A stretch of DNA of 64,000 bases, from NCBI GenBank assembly GCA_000333235.1, contig CAPN01000019.1:1-64000 (forward strand), in the 5' to 3' direction. Each line of letters starts with the position of its first letter. Position 1 is the stretch's first letter. This DNA is from Pseudoalteromonas luteoviolacea B = ATCC 29581. GTDB taxonomy: Bacteria > Pseudomonadota > Gammaproteobacteria > Enterobacterales > Alteromonadaceae. Shown piece after piece: positions 28,464 to 38,102 of this stretch. The notes below the pieces were generated by a model. That model saw only the letters and a list, made by a program, of their open reading frames with translations. It did not search any database and had not been told where the DNA came from. The translations under genes and the position numbers were made by a program.

Positions 28464-29432
28464 ATGCGAAGACTCCCACCGGTGTTAGTTGAAGACGGTT
28501 GCTCTAGAGAGCTTGTGTCTCTTATTCGAACTATTTTAGCAGCGTGCAAAGAGATTTCTTTCCGTGTTGGACAAGGTGCACTATCTGGCGTTCTTGGGTC
28601 AACCTTAGATGAAAACATTCAAGGTGAAACCCAAAAGAAACTTGATGTACTATCGAATCAGTTATTAAAAGACATTCTTTTAGAAAGTGGTTACGTTAAA
28701 GCGATTGCCTCTGAAGAAGAAGATACCACCGTTGCAGGTAATCCAAACGCGAAATACATCGTGGCATTTGATCCACTAGATGGCTCATCAAATATCGACA
28801 TTAATTCTCTCGTTGGCACCATTTTCTCGATTATGGAAGTCGATGCCAGTGCCGATCCTGCCGATCCTGAAATCTTCTTACAATCTGGCCGCAAACAAGT
28901 TGCAGCCGGTTACGTGCTATATGGTCCATCGACAATGCTTGCATTGACGACAGGAAAAGGTACACGCATTTTCACCCTAGATAAAACCCATGGTAGTTTC
29001 TTATTAACGCATCCATACGCTCAAGTTCCAGCCGATACTAAAGAGTTTGCGATTAATGCCTCCAATCAGCGTTTTTGGACGTCAGCAATGCAAAACTACA
29101 TCAATGACTTACTGTTAGGCACTGAAGGCCCACGTAACAAGAATTTTAATATGCGTTGGATAGCGGCAATGGTCGGCGATGTGCATCGTGTTTTAACCCG
29201 TGGTGGGTTGTTTACTTACCCAGAAGACACGAAAGATCCAGATAAACCATATAAACTACGCTTGCTTTACGAAGCAAATCCAATGGCTATGCTCATCGAA
29301 CAAGCAGGTGGGCTCGCTCACACTGGTACTGAAAGTATTTTAGATATTGAGCCGCAAGAAATCCATCAACGCGTGGCAGTGATCTTAGGATCAAAAAACG
29401 AAGTTGAAGCCTGTTTGGCTTATCACAAGTAG
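28464..29432 (+). CDS. fbp: Fructose-1,6-bisphosphatase class 1
   Basis: Hydrolyses fructose-1,6-bisphosphate to fructose-6-phosphate in gluconeogenesis. The 322-residue protein has the metal-binding motif [11 protein letters not shown] near residue 110, ASEEE in the earlier acidic site, and [19 protein letters not shown] near the C-terminus, all class 1 signatures. The length is normal. It is transcribed alone and converges with the carbonic anhydrase gene. Confidence 0.97.
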   Translation: MRRLPPVLVEDGCSRELVSLIRTILAACKEISFRVGQGALSGVLGSTLDENIQGETQKKLDVLSNQLLKDILLESGYVKAIASEEEDTTVAGNPNAKYIVAFDPLDGSSNIDINSLVGTIFSIMEVDASADPADPEIFLQSGRKQVAAGYVLYGPSTMLALTTGKGTRIFTLDKTHGSFLLTHPYAQVPADTKEFAINASNQRFWTSAMQNYINDLLLGTEGPRNKNFNMRWIAAMVGDVHRVLTRGGLFTYPEDTKDPDKPYKLRLLYEANPMAMLIEQAGGLAHTGTESILDIEPQEIHQRVAVILGSKNEVEACLAYHK

Positions 29433-29476
29433 GAATTAGGTTTACCTAACGTATATGCATCATCTTGATTGATGCA

Positions 29477-29498
29477 TATACCCTATCTACTTGAAATG
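29477..29498 (+). repeat. Copy of a dispersed intergenic motif (TATACC...ACTTGAA)
   Basis: The stretch from TATACCC to ACTTGAAATG in the fbp-can gap resembles intergenic sequences at 48080-48102, 49042-49060 and, inverted, 60303-60329. All share a TATACC start and an ACTTG core about 8-14 bases later. The function is unknown; it is most likely a degenerate repeat family. Confidence 0.45.
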
Positions 29499-29519
29499 TA
29501 TTGAATATGTCTTTTTTTC

Positions 29520-30191
29520 TTAGAGTGAAGCGTAACGTTCTGACACTCGAATTAACGATTCTTGATAGCGAGCAGTTTGCGTCGTTGGACAGTTAGCCGC
29601 GGTATAAATTTCTTTCAACAAACCATCTTTCAAGCCATATACTAAGCCATGAACTTGAATGGGCTGTTCGCTAAGCCAAGCATCTTGTATCACATTGGTC
29701 AAACACACATTACGTACTTGTTCTATTACGTTGAGTTCACAAAGTGCATCACACTGAAAAGCAGTTGGGATGGCACTTAATAAAGCCTGATGTTTTTCTT
29801 TTACATCAGCAACATGACGCAACCAATTGTCGATTAGGCCAAGTCTTACTTCGTCGAGTACCGCTTTAACCCCACCACAACCATAATGCCCAACAACCAA
29901 GATATGCTTTACTTTCAGCACTTCAACTGCAAACTGCATAACCGATAGACAATTGTGATCAGTATGTACTACGACATTCGCCACATTGCGATGAACAAAC
30001 ATTTCACCAGGCATCAAATCCACAATTTCATTTGCAGGAACTCGAGAATCCGAGCATCCAATCCACAAATATTCTGGTTTTTGCTGTTTCGATAATTTTT
30101 GGAAAAACGCAGGATCTCTCGTTAACGTGCGCTCTGCCCATTGTTTATTTTTAGTAAGAAGCTCGCCAATTTCATTATTTGAATCACACAT
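29520..30191 (-). CDS. can: Beta-class carbonic anhydrase
   Basis: Interconverts CO2 and bicarbonate. The 223-residue protein has the beta-class zinc ligands: the cysteine and aspartate in CSDSRVPANE, and H and C in VGHYGCGGVK. MFVHRNVANVV lies between. I use ATG 30191, preceded by AAGGTG; GTG 30200 would add three residues. It overlaps the end of the upstream methyltransferase gene by eight bases, so the two are coupled. The only downstream feature is the convergent fbp gene. Confidence 0.95.
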   Translation of the reverse strand: MCDSNNEIGELLTKNKQWAERTLTRDPAFFQKLSKQQKPEYLWIGCSDSRVPANEIVDLMPGEMFVHRNVANVVVHTDHNCLSVMQFAVEVLKVKHILVVGHYGCGGVKAVLDEVRLGLIDNWLRHVADVKEKHQALLSAIPTAFQCDALCELNVIEQVRNVCLTNVIQDAWLSEQPIQVHGLVYGLKDGLLKEIYTAANCPTTQTARYQESLIRVSERYASL

Positions 30192-31395
30192 TGTGTTCAC
30201 CTTTGTTATCTTGGTTATTTAGCACTCCTTTGATGAACACGTTCCTCGGGGTAAGTGCTTTTGGGCAAAACTCAAAAACCTCTACATCATACCCTTTGGC
30301 TTGCAAATACAAAACCCTATCGAGGACCAACCAGATTTCAATTGCCCGTCGAAAGGCGTGGCGAACCAACTCAATGCGATCAGTTGTGTGTTTGCGTTTT
30401 TCTCCTAATTTTAAAAAATGCGGATAATCCACATTAGCGGGAAGTGAAATGCCTTTTTGCTCAGCCGCCCAATGACAAAAAGCAGAAAATGAGTCTGAAA
30501 ATATCTGTTTTCCTACCGAAGGCACACTTAAATAGCTGCGATTTCCAGTCACCTCGCGTTGCAATGCATCAAATCCTAAACGCCAAACCGTTTCTTTTTG
30601 TCTCACTTTCGTGGTGCGATTCGGGGCTGTTACCGTTTCTTGCAGCGCGAGTTTTACGTCATTGTGGGTTAGGTTTAAATTACTTTTTGCGCCCAGTTCA
30701 CTCATTGCTTCATATTCGTGTGGCGTAAAAAGATGGTAGCAACACGGTGAGACAATGAGCTGCTTACACTTCGCTGCACTACCTTGACGTAAGAATGTTT
30801 CATGTAATCGACCACATGCATGGAGCGCAACGGCATGATCATGGGTTTTAAACTCCTGTGATACATCGTCCTTAAGCACGTCTTTACAAATGAAATTTAA
30901 CGGTAACCTTTGATGTTCTGCACTTTTTTGACCATCCGCGCATAACGTTTGCTGCAGTTCAATCGACGTTACAGTTTCCGCCCCCATAAAGCCAAGCATT
31001 CGCCCTAAATGCCCTTTACCTGCACACCACTCTAACCAACTGCCTTCGATAGTGCCTAACGCATCAACAAACGCATGTAATTGCTCAACTTTACGACCTT
31101 TGATGCCGTTTTCTAACCAAAAAGGAAATGACATAGAGCGGGAATTGCATTGCGGTAACGATACCAGCGATGTCAACTGCTCTAATTCGGGAATAAAAGG
31201 CGATAAGAGCCCAACTAATGCATCTGGATCACCGTCCAAGCGACGCACTTCGTCATCACACAGCGAATCAAGCAGGGGACGTAACGCCTCCCAAGGGATG
31301 GAACCTTGTTCAAATGCAATCAACTGCCAATATTGTCTTGTTTGAACTAGAAGATGCTCTAATTGCAAAAATCGTGTTGCAAAAGCACTTGGCAT
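30184..31395 (-). CDS. SAM-dependent methyltransferase (Methyltransf_32-like)
   Basis: The 403-residue protein has a class I methyltransferase domain in its middle: EWCAGKGHLGRMLGFMGAE (about 127-145) as the SAM loop, VTSIELQQTL for the ribose-binding acid, and HACGRLHETFLRQGS followed by IVSPCCYHLFTP. The SPCCYH motif is seen in a family that includes METTL25/GSTCD-like proteins, some of which act on RNA. The substrate is unknown. It is coupled to carbonic anhydrase downstream by an eight-base overlap; the reason for this pairing is not obvious. Confidence 0.8.
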   Translation of the reverse strand: MPSAFATRFLQLEHLLVQTRQYWQLIAFEQGSIPWEALRPLLDSLCDDEVRRLDGDPDALVGLLSPFIPELEQLTSLVSLPQCNSRSMSFPFWLENGIKGRKVEQLHAFVDALGTIEGSWLEWCAGKGHLGRMLGFMGAETVTSIELQQTLCADGQKSAEHQRLPLNFICKDVLKDDVSQEFKTHDHAVALHACGRLHETFLRQGSAAKCKQLIVSPCCYHLFTPHEYEAMSELGAKSNLNLTHNDVKLALQETVTAPNRTTKVRQKETVWRLGFDALQREVTGNRSYLSVPSVGKQIFSDSFSAFCHWAAEQKGISLPANVDYPHFLKLGEKRKHTTDRIELVRHAFRRAIEIWLVLDRVLYLQAKGYDVEVFEFCPKALTPRNVFIKGVLNNQDNKGEHNV

Positions 31396-31434
31396 GAGAC
31401 CCCCTCACCTGAAAACGCCTAAGTGTAATGTGCT

Positions 31435-32208
31435 TTATTCACTTGATAAAGGGGGGCTTGCAAGATCGATAATATTAACACCGCAACTCAGATGTCGATG
31501 TAAGCCTATTTCTTTCACAAAGTTAAGCTCACCGGATTGTTTCAACACTCCAATCGCGTCATCTAGTTGGCCAACTATGGTAATGTGTTTTTTATTCAAG
31601 TAATGATAGATGTTCAAATCTAACTCAGGTTCAGAACGATAATAATAGGTGCGAGCACTCGAGTAACACATTACCATTCTTGCAATCCAATCTGCCGCTA
31701 ATACAACTTCGCCTACGCCTGATTCTAAGGCTTGAAACATCGACTTATCATTATTGACCGCTAAACAAGTGAGTTTATGAACCTTGCAATATTCAATAAC
31801 GACTTCGCTGCCTTTAGGTACGATAATCACAGTATCTTCTTGAATATTATTGCAGCGCATTTTAGATAAACAATAAAATCCCGCTGACAATGAAAATAAA
31901 GGGGTTGGTACTTTAATCAACTCGTGATATTGGCTGCCAATTTGCTCGACTCGACCCGCTTCGGCATCCAATTCACCATTATTAACGAGCATTAAGCCGC
32001 GAAGCGACGGTAATACAACAAACTCAGGAGTTATTTCCACAGCACTGTAGATCGTTTTAAACAGTAATTTAATCTCTTCTTGCGCGAGTGGTGATTCCAC
32101 GCTTTGTGCGATATTAATAGTATAAGGCGTGACATCAGAAGCCCGACACGGATTGCCAAACGTAATAAAGTAGGCCATCACTGAAACAAGTGCTGCGTGT
32201 CTATACAC
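31435..32208 (-). CDS. Periplasmic solute-binding protein-like (SBP_bac_3 type)
   Basis: The 257-residue precursor has a likely signal peptide (about 1-23, ...GNPCRASD) and a two-lobe binding-protein pattern: VLPSLRGLMLVNNGELDAEA, FSLSAGFYCLSK and MFQALESGVGEVVLA. Such non-transport homologues of amino-acid binding proteins are common in marine gammaproteobacteria. It starts at GTG 32208 directly after the stop of the preceding gene, with AAGGAAAGAG as the ribosome-binding site, so it is cotranscribed with the NMT1-like protein. No transporter permease is nearby; it may be sensory. Confidence 0.7.
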   Translation of the reverse strand: MYRHAALVSVMAYFITFGNPCRASDVTPYTINIAQSVESPLAQEEIKLLFKTIYSAVEITPEFVVLPSLRGLMLVNNGELDAEAGRVEQIGSQYHELIKVPTPLFSLSAGFYCLSKMRCNNIQEDTVIIVPKGSEVVIEYCKVHKLTCLAVNNDKSMFQALESGVGEVVLAADWIARMVMCYSSARTYYYRSEPELDLNIYHYLNKKHITIVGQLDDAIGVLKQSGELNFVKEIGLHRHLSCGVNIIDLASPPLSSE

Positions 32209-33291
32209 TCACTCTTTCCTTCTGAGTAATTTGTATTTTCGTTGACGAAAGAAAATCAAATAAACGTACATTGGAATACAGATTACCGTCATCAACACCG
32301 CCGCAATCAGCATCCAAGACCAAACTGGCTTATCTAGCGCTCTGGCATAGAGCAAAAAGCCTTTGAGAGCCTGCTGGGATTTTGCCCTATCTTCACCATA
32401 CAGATCGGCAATCCACTCCCATTTATTCAGTGTCATATTACCAATTGGAACACCGGGCACTTCAATATAGCTCTTTAACATTTCAGCTTCATAAGCAAGC
32501 TGTTCCATTGATTTATCTAAAGCATATTTTGATTGGGTAATATTGAGTGCTTCTTGCAAATTTAACAGCGTATAACGCCACCCCTTAAGACTCGCTTGCT
32601 GAAAACGTTCAACAAGCTCTGGATTGTTTTGCAGTACTTGTTCACTGGTAAAAAGAATATCGCCATACACATTGAGATCATAACGCTTTGGACAAATAAG
32701 TCTTACATTGACGCCTTGCTGTGCCATCTGAAATGGCTCATTCGTGACATAAACTTGCAGCGCATCAACGAGCCCACGTTGGAAATCTCGTAATGGATGT
32801 AAACCGGCATAAAGGGTCAACGCTTCGAGTTTAACCCCCGCCCGTTCTAACATCACGAGCAATTCGGCATTTTCGCTACGACTTATGTGGCTTATCCGTT
32901 TGTTTGAAAAATCTTGTGGTGCTCGAATATCGCTGTCACTCTTCACCATCCAACAGTAAGGCGACGACTGTAAAATAGCCGCCATTGCAACGAGGGGTTT
33001 ACCATCAAGTCGCTGTTGTAATATCCCAGAATGAGTGATTCCAAATTGCGCTCGGCCAGATAGGACACTAAAAAACGCATCGGGATTGCTCGTATCGGCG
33101 GGAAGAAAGTTAACGTCAATATCAACTTCGTCATAGAAGCCTTTTTCTTTAGCCATATAATAGCCGGCAAATTGAAATTGATGCGTCCACTTTAATTGGA
33201 GGGTTACCGTTTCTTTTGCATACACAAGGCTTGGAGCAAGCATGCAAACTAACCACAAAATGAGGGGAATTGTTAAACAGTTCTGTCGCAT
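32209..33291 (-). CDS. NMT1/THI5-like binding domain with a C-terminal membrane helix
   Basis: The 360-residue protein has a signal peptide (about 1-25, SLVYAKE), then an NMT1/THI5 substrate-binding domain beginning VTLQLKWTHQFQFAGYYMAK, typical of pyrimidine-precursor and related binding proteins. One transmembrane helix lies at about 330-350 and the chain stops after a short basic tail (RQRKYKLLRRKE). This is the layout of the sensor half of membrane histidine kinases or GGDEF proteins, without an output domain. ATG 33291 follows AGGGAG. The next gene begins at the very next base. It may signal through a partner or be a shortened receptor. Confidence 0.75.
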   Translation of the reverse strand: MRQNCLTIPLILWLVCMLAPSLVYAKETVTLQLKWTHQFQFAGYYMAKEKGFYDEVDIDVNFLPADTSNPDAFFSVLSGRAQFGITHSGILQQRLDGKPLVAMAAILQSSPYCWMVKSDSDIRAPQDFSNKRISHISRSENAELLVMLERAGVKLEALTLYAGLHPLRDFQRGLVDALQVYVTNEPFQMAQQGVNVRLICPKRYDLNVYGDILFTSEQVLQNNPELVERFQQASLKGWRYTLLNLQEALNITQSKYALDKSMEQLAYEAEMLKSYIEVPGVPIGNMTLNKWEWIADLYGEDRAKSQQALKGFLLYARALDKPVWSWMLIAAVLMTVICIPMYVYLIFFRQRKYKLLRRKE

Positions 33292-33377
33292 TGTGGCACT
33301 CCCTGCTAAAGAAAAATGCAGCAATAAAATCATCGCTGCATTTTAAAAACTATAGAGAAATGTCCAAATATTTCAAG

Positions 33378-34919
33378 CTAACCCGCCTTACGAGCAAGAT
33401 TCATTGACGCTTGTAAGTATTGCTTAAAACATGGATTTTCCGTCTCATCTTGATATTGATAACCTAGCTTATCTAAATGCGCGTTAAACTCCTCCTCATC
33501 CTGATGAGTCATTTCAAACGCTGCAAGAACGTTCCCTTGAGCTGCACCGTGATTACGGTAATGAAACAACGTAATGTTCCAATTACTGCCAAGCATTTCT
33601 AGAAAACGCGCAAGAGCACCTGGATATTCTGGAAATTCAAATCGTAACAAACGCTCTTGTAATCCGACCGGTGGTTTTCCTCCCACCATGTAACGAATAT
33701 GTAACTTAGCAAGTTCATTGTCGGAAAGATCTTCAAGCAGATAACCAGAAGACGTAAGTTCATTCTTCAGAGCAGTTAATTCTTGCTGACCTTGGCGCAG
33801 ACCGACCCCAACAAAAATTTGAGCATCGCCGCTGCCTGCATAACGATAGTTAAATTCGGTAATAGAACGACCACCAAGGGCTTGGCAAAAACGTTTAAAA
33901 CTGCCCTTTTCTTCTTTTATCGTCACTCCAAACAGAGCTTCATTTTTTGCGCCAAGCGCTGTGCGCTCTGCAATATACCGAAGGCGATCGAAATTCAAAT
34001 TTGCTCCTGAGAGCACCGCTGCCAGTGACAACCCAGTGACTTGATTAACCTGGCACCATTTTTTCAGCCCCGCCGTTGAAAGCGCCCCTGAAGGCTCTGC
34101 GATAGCACGAGTGGCAACAAAAATATCTTGAACCGCGGCACAAATTTCATCAGCACTAACGGTGACAACCTCATCACAGAACTTTTGTGCTAAACGAAAC
34201 GTTTCTTTACCAATTAATTTAACCGCAACACCATCAGCAAAGCTGCCCACTCGATCAAGTTCCACCGGTTGACCTGCATCCAGTGCTGCTTTCAAACACG
34301 CACTGTCTTCTGCCTCAACACCAATGATCCGAATATCAGGGCGCAGCGATTTTATATACACGGCCATGCCCGCTAATAATCCCCCTCCGCCCACAGGAAT
34401 AAACACCGCATCGAGAGAATCTAACTGCTGCATTAATTCACGCGCGATAGTGCCTTGGCCGATTATAACGTCTTTATCATCAAACGGCGGAACAAACACG
34501 GCACCTGTCTCTTGCGCAATCGTCAAAGCATGACTGTTCGCCGCGTCAAAATGATGTCCATGTAAGACCACTTTTCCACCAAGCGATCGCACCGCATTCA
34601 CTTTAATCTCAGGGGTAGTGACAGGCATAACAATCGTCGCTTCGTGATCAAGATAAGCTGCCGATAACGCGACACCTTGTGCATGATTACCAGCAGATGC
34701 GGTGATCACTTTACTGCCCGTCGGGAGTTGGCGTAACTTGTTAAACGCACCTCGTAATTTAAAAGAATAAACAGGTTGTTGATCTTCGCGCTTCAACCAG
34801 ACTTGATTACCAAGCTGTGCGCTTAATGCACTCAGTTCACTAACCTCGGTCACTTTAGCCAAAGGTTCCATATTGGCCTGGATGATCGCTCGAAAATAAT
34901 CAAGTTCTTGGGCGACCAT
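33378..34919 (-). CDS. ilvA: Threonine dehydratase (biosynthetic)
   Basis: Converts threonine to 2-oxobutanoate, the first step toward isoleucine. The 513-residue PLP enzyme (E. coli 514) has the PLP lysine in YSFKLRGAFNK, TASAGNHAQGVALSA, and the glycine loop PVGGGGLLAG. Two ACT-like regulatory domains at about 325-500 should bind isoleucine and valine. Its start overlaps the ilvD stop, so translation is coupled. It is the last gene of the ilv operon. RidA (15194) detoxifies its enamine product. Confidence 0.97.
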   Translation of the reverse strand: MVAQELDYFRAIIQANMEPLAKVTEVSELSALSAQLGNQVWLKREDQQPVYSFKLRGAFNKLRQLPTGSKVITASAGNHAQGVALSAAYLDHEATIVMPVTTPEIKVNAVRSLGGKVVLHGHHFDAANSHALTIAQETGAVFVPPFDDKDVIIGQGTIARELMQQLDSLDAVFIPVGGGGLLAGMAVYIKSLRPDIRIIGVEAEDSACLKAALDAGQPVELDRVGSFADGVAVKLIGKETFRLAQKFCDEVVTVSADEICAAVQDIFVATRAIAEPSGALSTAGLKKWCQVNQVTGLSLAAVLSGANLNFDRLRYIAERTALGAKNEALFGVTIKEEKGSFKRFCQALGGRSITEFNYRYAGSGDAQIFVGVGLRQGQQELTALKNELTSSGYLLEDLSDNELAKLHIRYMVGGKPPVGLQERLLRFEFPEYPGALARFLEMLGSNWNITLFHYRNHGAAQGNVLAAFEMTHQDEEEFNAHLDKLGYQYQDETENPCFKQYLQASMNLARKAG

Positions 34920-36775
34920 CAGCTTAATTCCTCTAGTTTGCTCAAATCACGTACCGCACCTTTGTCAGCACTTGTTGCAAGTAACGCGTAAGCTTTTAAT
35001 GCTGCACTTACCGTTCTTACTCTATTTTGGGGTTTGTAAGCTTCTTTGCCACGCGCCTGTTGGATTTCTCTGCGTGCCGCAAGTTCTTGTTCTTCCACCA
35101 ACAAATGAATGCCGCGATTTGGGATGTCTATCTGGATTAGATCGCCTGTTTCCACTAATGCAATAACACCACCGCTCGCGGCTTCTGGTGAAGCATGACC
35201 AATCGACAGACCAGATGTTCCTCCAGAGAAACGGCCATCGGTTAGTAGCGCACACTCCTTGTCTAGTCCCATGGATTTAAGGTAACTGGTTGGATAAAGC
35301 ATTTCTTGCATTCCAGGCCCACCTTTTGGCCCTTCGTAACGAATGATAACCACATCCCCTTTCTTCACTTTGCCACCTAAAATCCCTTCAACAGCATCAT
35401 CTTGTGATTCAAACACCACGGCTGGGCCTTTAAAGTTGAGCATTTCATCCACTACACCGGCACTCTTCACGATACAGCCATCTTCCGCTAAATTACCTTT
35501 TAGTACGGCTAAGCCACCATCTTGGCGAAATGCATGTTCCACACTGCGAATACAACCACCTTGACGATCTAAATCTAATGTATCCCAGCGAAGTGACTGA
35601 CTCATCGCTTGTGTCGTCCGGATCCCCGCAGGCCCTGCACGGTAGAATGTTTGCGCTTTTTCATTGGTAGAATCTGTTGCATCCCAACGAGTCAGTACTT
35701 CTCCTAATGAACCACCAGCAACATGCCCAACGCTCAGATCCAATTTATCTGCACGTGCAAGTTCATTCAAAATAGCCATGATCCCACCCGCACGGTGCAC
35801 ATCTTCAATATGATATTGCTGGGTAGCCGGCGCCACTTTACATAAAAATGGCGTTGCACGAGACAAACGATCAATATCGTTCATGTCAAATGCGACTTCA
35901 CCTTCTTGTGCCGCTGCTAATAAGTGTAAAACGGTATTAGAAGAGCCTCCCATCGCAATGTCTAAGGTCATTGCATTCATGAAAGCGGCTTGATTGGCGA
36001 TATTTCGAGGTAAAACAGCGTGGTTATCTTTACCATAATATTCATCACATAATGCTAAAATACGTTGCCCTGCAGCAACATAAAGCTGTTTACGATCCGA
36101 GTGGGTTGCCAAGGTTGTCCCGTTGCCTGGTAAGGCAAGACCGAGCGCTTCTAACAAACAGTTCATTGAGTTGGCCGTGAACATGCCAGAACACGAGCCA
36201 CAAGTTGGGCACGCTGAACGCTCCACTTTTTCTGAGTCTTCATCTGATACAGAAGGATCTGCACCTTTAACCATAGCATCAACAAGATCGAGCTTAATGT
36301 CGATATCCGCTAAACGTGTTTTTCCCGCTTCCATCGGGCCACCTGAAACAAAAATCACTGGAATATTTAACCTAAGTGCGGCTAATAACATTCCTGGCGT
36401 GATTTTATCGCAGTTTGAAATACACACCATCGCATCTGCACAGTGCGCATTAACCATATATTCAACGGAGTCTGCGATGAGATCTCGAGAAGGTAACGAA
36501 TACAGCATGCCGCCATGCCCCATTGCGATCCCATCATCTATGGCAATCGTATTAAACTCGCGTGGAACGCCACCTGCGTCCCGAATCGTTTCTGCCATTA
36601 ACTCACTGAGTTGATTAAGGTGAACATGACCTGGAACAAATTGCGTATAGGAATTTACTACGGCAATAATTGGCTTATGAAAATCAGCATCCGTCATGCC
36701 CGTTGCCCGCCAAAGTGCTCGTGCTCCTGCTCGTTGTCTTCCTTCAGTCGTCGTTTTGCTTCTTAACTTAGCCAT
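34919..36775 (-). CDS. ilvD: Dihydroxy-acid dehydratase
   Basis: Dehydrates dihydroxy-isovalerate and dihydroxy-methylvalerate in valine and isoleucine synthesis. The 618-residue protein (E. coli 616) has the Fe-S ligand region [27 protein letters not shown], and [14 protein letters not shown] near the C-terminus. I start it at ATG 36775 (MAKLRSKTT), the family start; a TTG two codons earlier is unlikely. A 128-base gap separates it from ilvE. Confidence 0.97.
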   Translation of the reverse strand: MAKLRSKTTTEGRQRAGARALWRATGMTDADFHKPIIAVVNSYTQFVPGHVHLNQLSELMAETIRDAGGVPREFNTIAIDDGIAMGHGGMLYSLPSRDLIADSVEYMVNAHCADAMVCISNCDKITPGMLLAALRLNIPVIFVSGGPMEAGKTRLADIDIKLDLVDAMVKGADPSVSDEDSEKVERSACPTCGSCSGMFTANSMNCLLEALGLALPGNGTTLATHSDRKQLYVAAGQRILALCDEYYGKDNHAVLPRNIANQAAFMNAMTLDIAMGGSSNTVLHLLAAAQEGEVAFDMNDIDRLSRATPFLCKVAPATQQYHIEDVHRAGGIMAILNELARADKLDLSVGHVAGGSLGEVLTRWDATDSTNEKAQTFYRAGPAGIRTTQAMSQSLRWDTLDLDRQGGCIRSVEHAFRQDGGLAVLKGNLAEDGCIVKSAGVVDEMLNFKGPAVVFESQDDAVEGILGGKVKKGDVVIIRYEGPKGGPGMQEMLYPTSYLKSMGLDKECALLTDGRFSGGTSGLSIGHASPEAASGGVIALVETGDLIQIDIPNRGIHLLVEEQELAARREIQQARGKEAYKPQNRVRTVSAALKAYALLATSADKGAVRDLSKLEELS

Positions 36776-36903
36776 GTTCAACCCTTTTTAATGTGCGCGC
36801 TTTTGCGCGACTTTCCTCATTCCCAAAACCATTACGACACAACCTCAAAAACGCATGTTTAATTGTTCATTTCGAGGTTGAGTTATTTGTCGCACTGTTT
36901 ACT

Positions 36904-37827
36904 TTATTCGTTTACGTACTCTAACCAACCATTAGGATCTTCTGATTGGCCTTTAACCAAATCAAAATAAGCTTGCTGTAATTCTTCTGTAATTGGCCCA
37001 CGCTTACCTTCACCCACAGGGATCCCATCAACACTGCGCACAGGGACAACTTCTGCTGCTGTTCCTGTCATAAAGAACTCATCAGCCAGATAAAGTGCTT
37101 CACGTGCTATCGACTCTTCACGTACTTGATAGCCACGAGCTCGCGCTAATTCAATGATGGTATCGCGAGTTAAACCAGGTAAAATACACGCGGTAAATGG
37201 TGGGGTATACAAGACACCCTTTTTGATAACAAACAGATTTTCTCCCGCGCCTTCACTTAGACACCCACTTACATCCAGTGCGATCCCCTCGACGTAACCA
37301 TTACGTTTTGCTTCGCCAGAAATAAGTTGCGATGACAGGTAATTACCACCTGCTTTTGCAGCTGTTGGCATCGTATTAGGGGCTAGGCGATTCCAAGATG
37401 ACACGCACACATCGACACCCGCAGCGAGACTTTCTTCGCCCAGATACGCACCCCATTGCATCGCAGCAACCGTCATATCCGCACGATGAGACTTTGGATT
37501 TAGGCCTAGACCAACATGGCCTAAAAACGCAAATGGTCGAAGATAAGCATCTTTAAAGCCGTTTTCTTTTACAACATCCTTACACGCTTGAATGATCTCT
37601 TCTTTAGAAAATGGCAATTCCATACGGTAGATTTTGGCTGAATCATAAAGACGTTGAATATGATCAGTTAAACGGAAGATCGCAGGCCCTTTTGGCGTAT
37701 TATAAGCACGGATCCCTTCAAAAACTGAGCTGCCATAATGCAATGCGTGGCTAAGTACATGTGTTGTAGCTTGCTCATAAGGGATCATCTCGCCATTGTG
37801 CCAAATAAAGTCTGAAGTTTTTGTCAT
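36904..37827 (-). CDS. ilvE: Branched-chain amino acid aminotransferase
   Basis: Carries out the final transamination to valine, isoleucine and leucine. The 307-residue class IV PLP enzyme (E. coli 309) has the PLP lysine in TAAKAGGNYLSSQLI, HALHYGSSVFEGIRAY near residue 30, and ACILPGLTRDTIIELAR. It lies 26 bases after ilvM in the usual GMED order. Confidence 0.97.
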   Translation of the reverse strand: MTKTSDFIWHNGEMIPYEQATTHVLSHALHYGSSVFEGIRAYNTPKGPAIFRLTDHIQRLYDSAKIYRMELPFSKEEIIQACKDVVKENGFKDAYLRPFAFLGHVGLGLNPKSHRADMTVAAMQWGAYLGEESLAAGVDVCVSSWNRLAPNTMPTAAKAGGNYLSSQLISGEAKRNGYVEGIALDVSGCLSEGAGENLFVIKKGVLYTPPFTACILPGLTRDTIIELARARGYQVREESIAREALYLADEFFMTGTAAEVVPVRSVDGIPVGEGKRGPITEELQQAYFDLVKGQSEDPNGWLEYVNE

Positions 37828-37853
37828 CTGGTAATACCTTGTTTTAATGTCTG

Positions 37854-38102
37854 TTATACGGCTTGTTGTTTTAAGGTCTGTAGTTGTACATCCTTAACTT
37901 CAACCAGCTTACTAAGTTGTGTTGTCAATAAATAGATTGGCTTGTCACTATCCACCGTCATTTTGATGTGGAACAACTCGTCATTTTTCGCTCCTTCAAG
38001 CTCTAAACTGGTTAAAGCAAAGCCGCGATGACGAGCAACGCGTAAAAAACGTTCTATGGCGATACTGTGCTTTTTTACTGCTAGGGTCAATTGGTGTTTC
38101 AT
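37854..38102 (-). CDS. ilvM: Acetolactate synthase II small (regulatory) subunit
   Basis: The 82-residue ACT-domain subunit stimulates IlvG activity. It contains the short ACT core VARHRGFALTSLELEG and PIYLLTTQLSKLVEVKDVQ. The length is that of E. coli IlvM (about 87). It overlaps the ilvG stop by one base, indicating coupled translation and fixed stoichiometry. Confidence 0.93.
   Translation of the reverse strand: MKHQLTLAVKKHSIAIERFLRVARHRGFALTSLELEGAKNDELFHIKMTVDSDKPIYLLTTQLSKLVEVKDVQLQTLKQQAV

Noticed and set aside
36123..36614. 163-residue open frame antisense to ilvD
   Set aside because: It lies wholly within a strongly conserved ilvD coding region and has no recognisable motif or ribosome-binding site.
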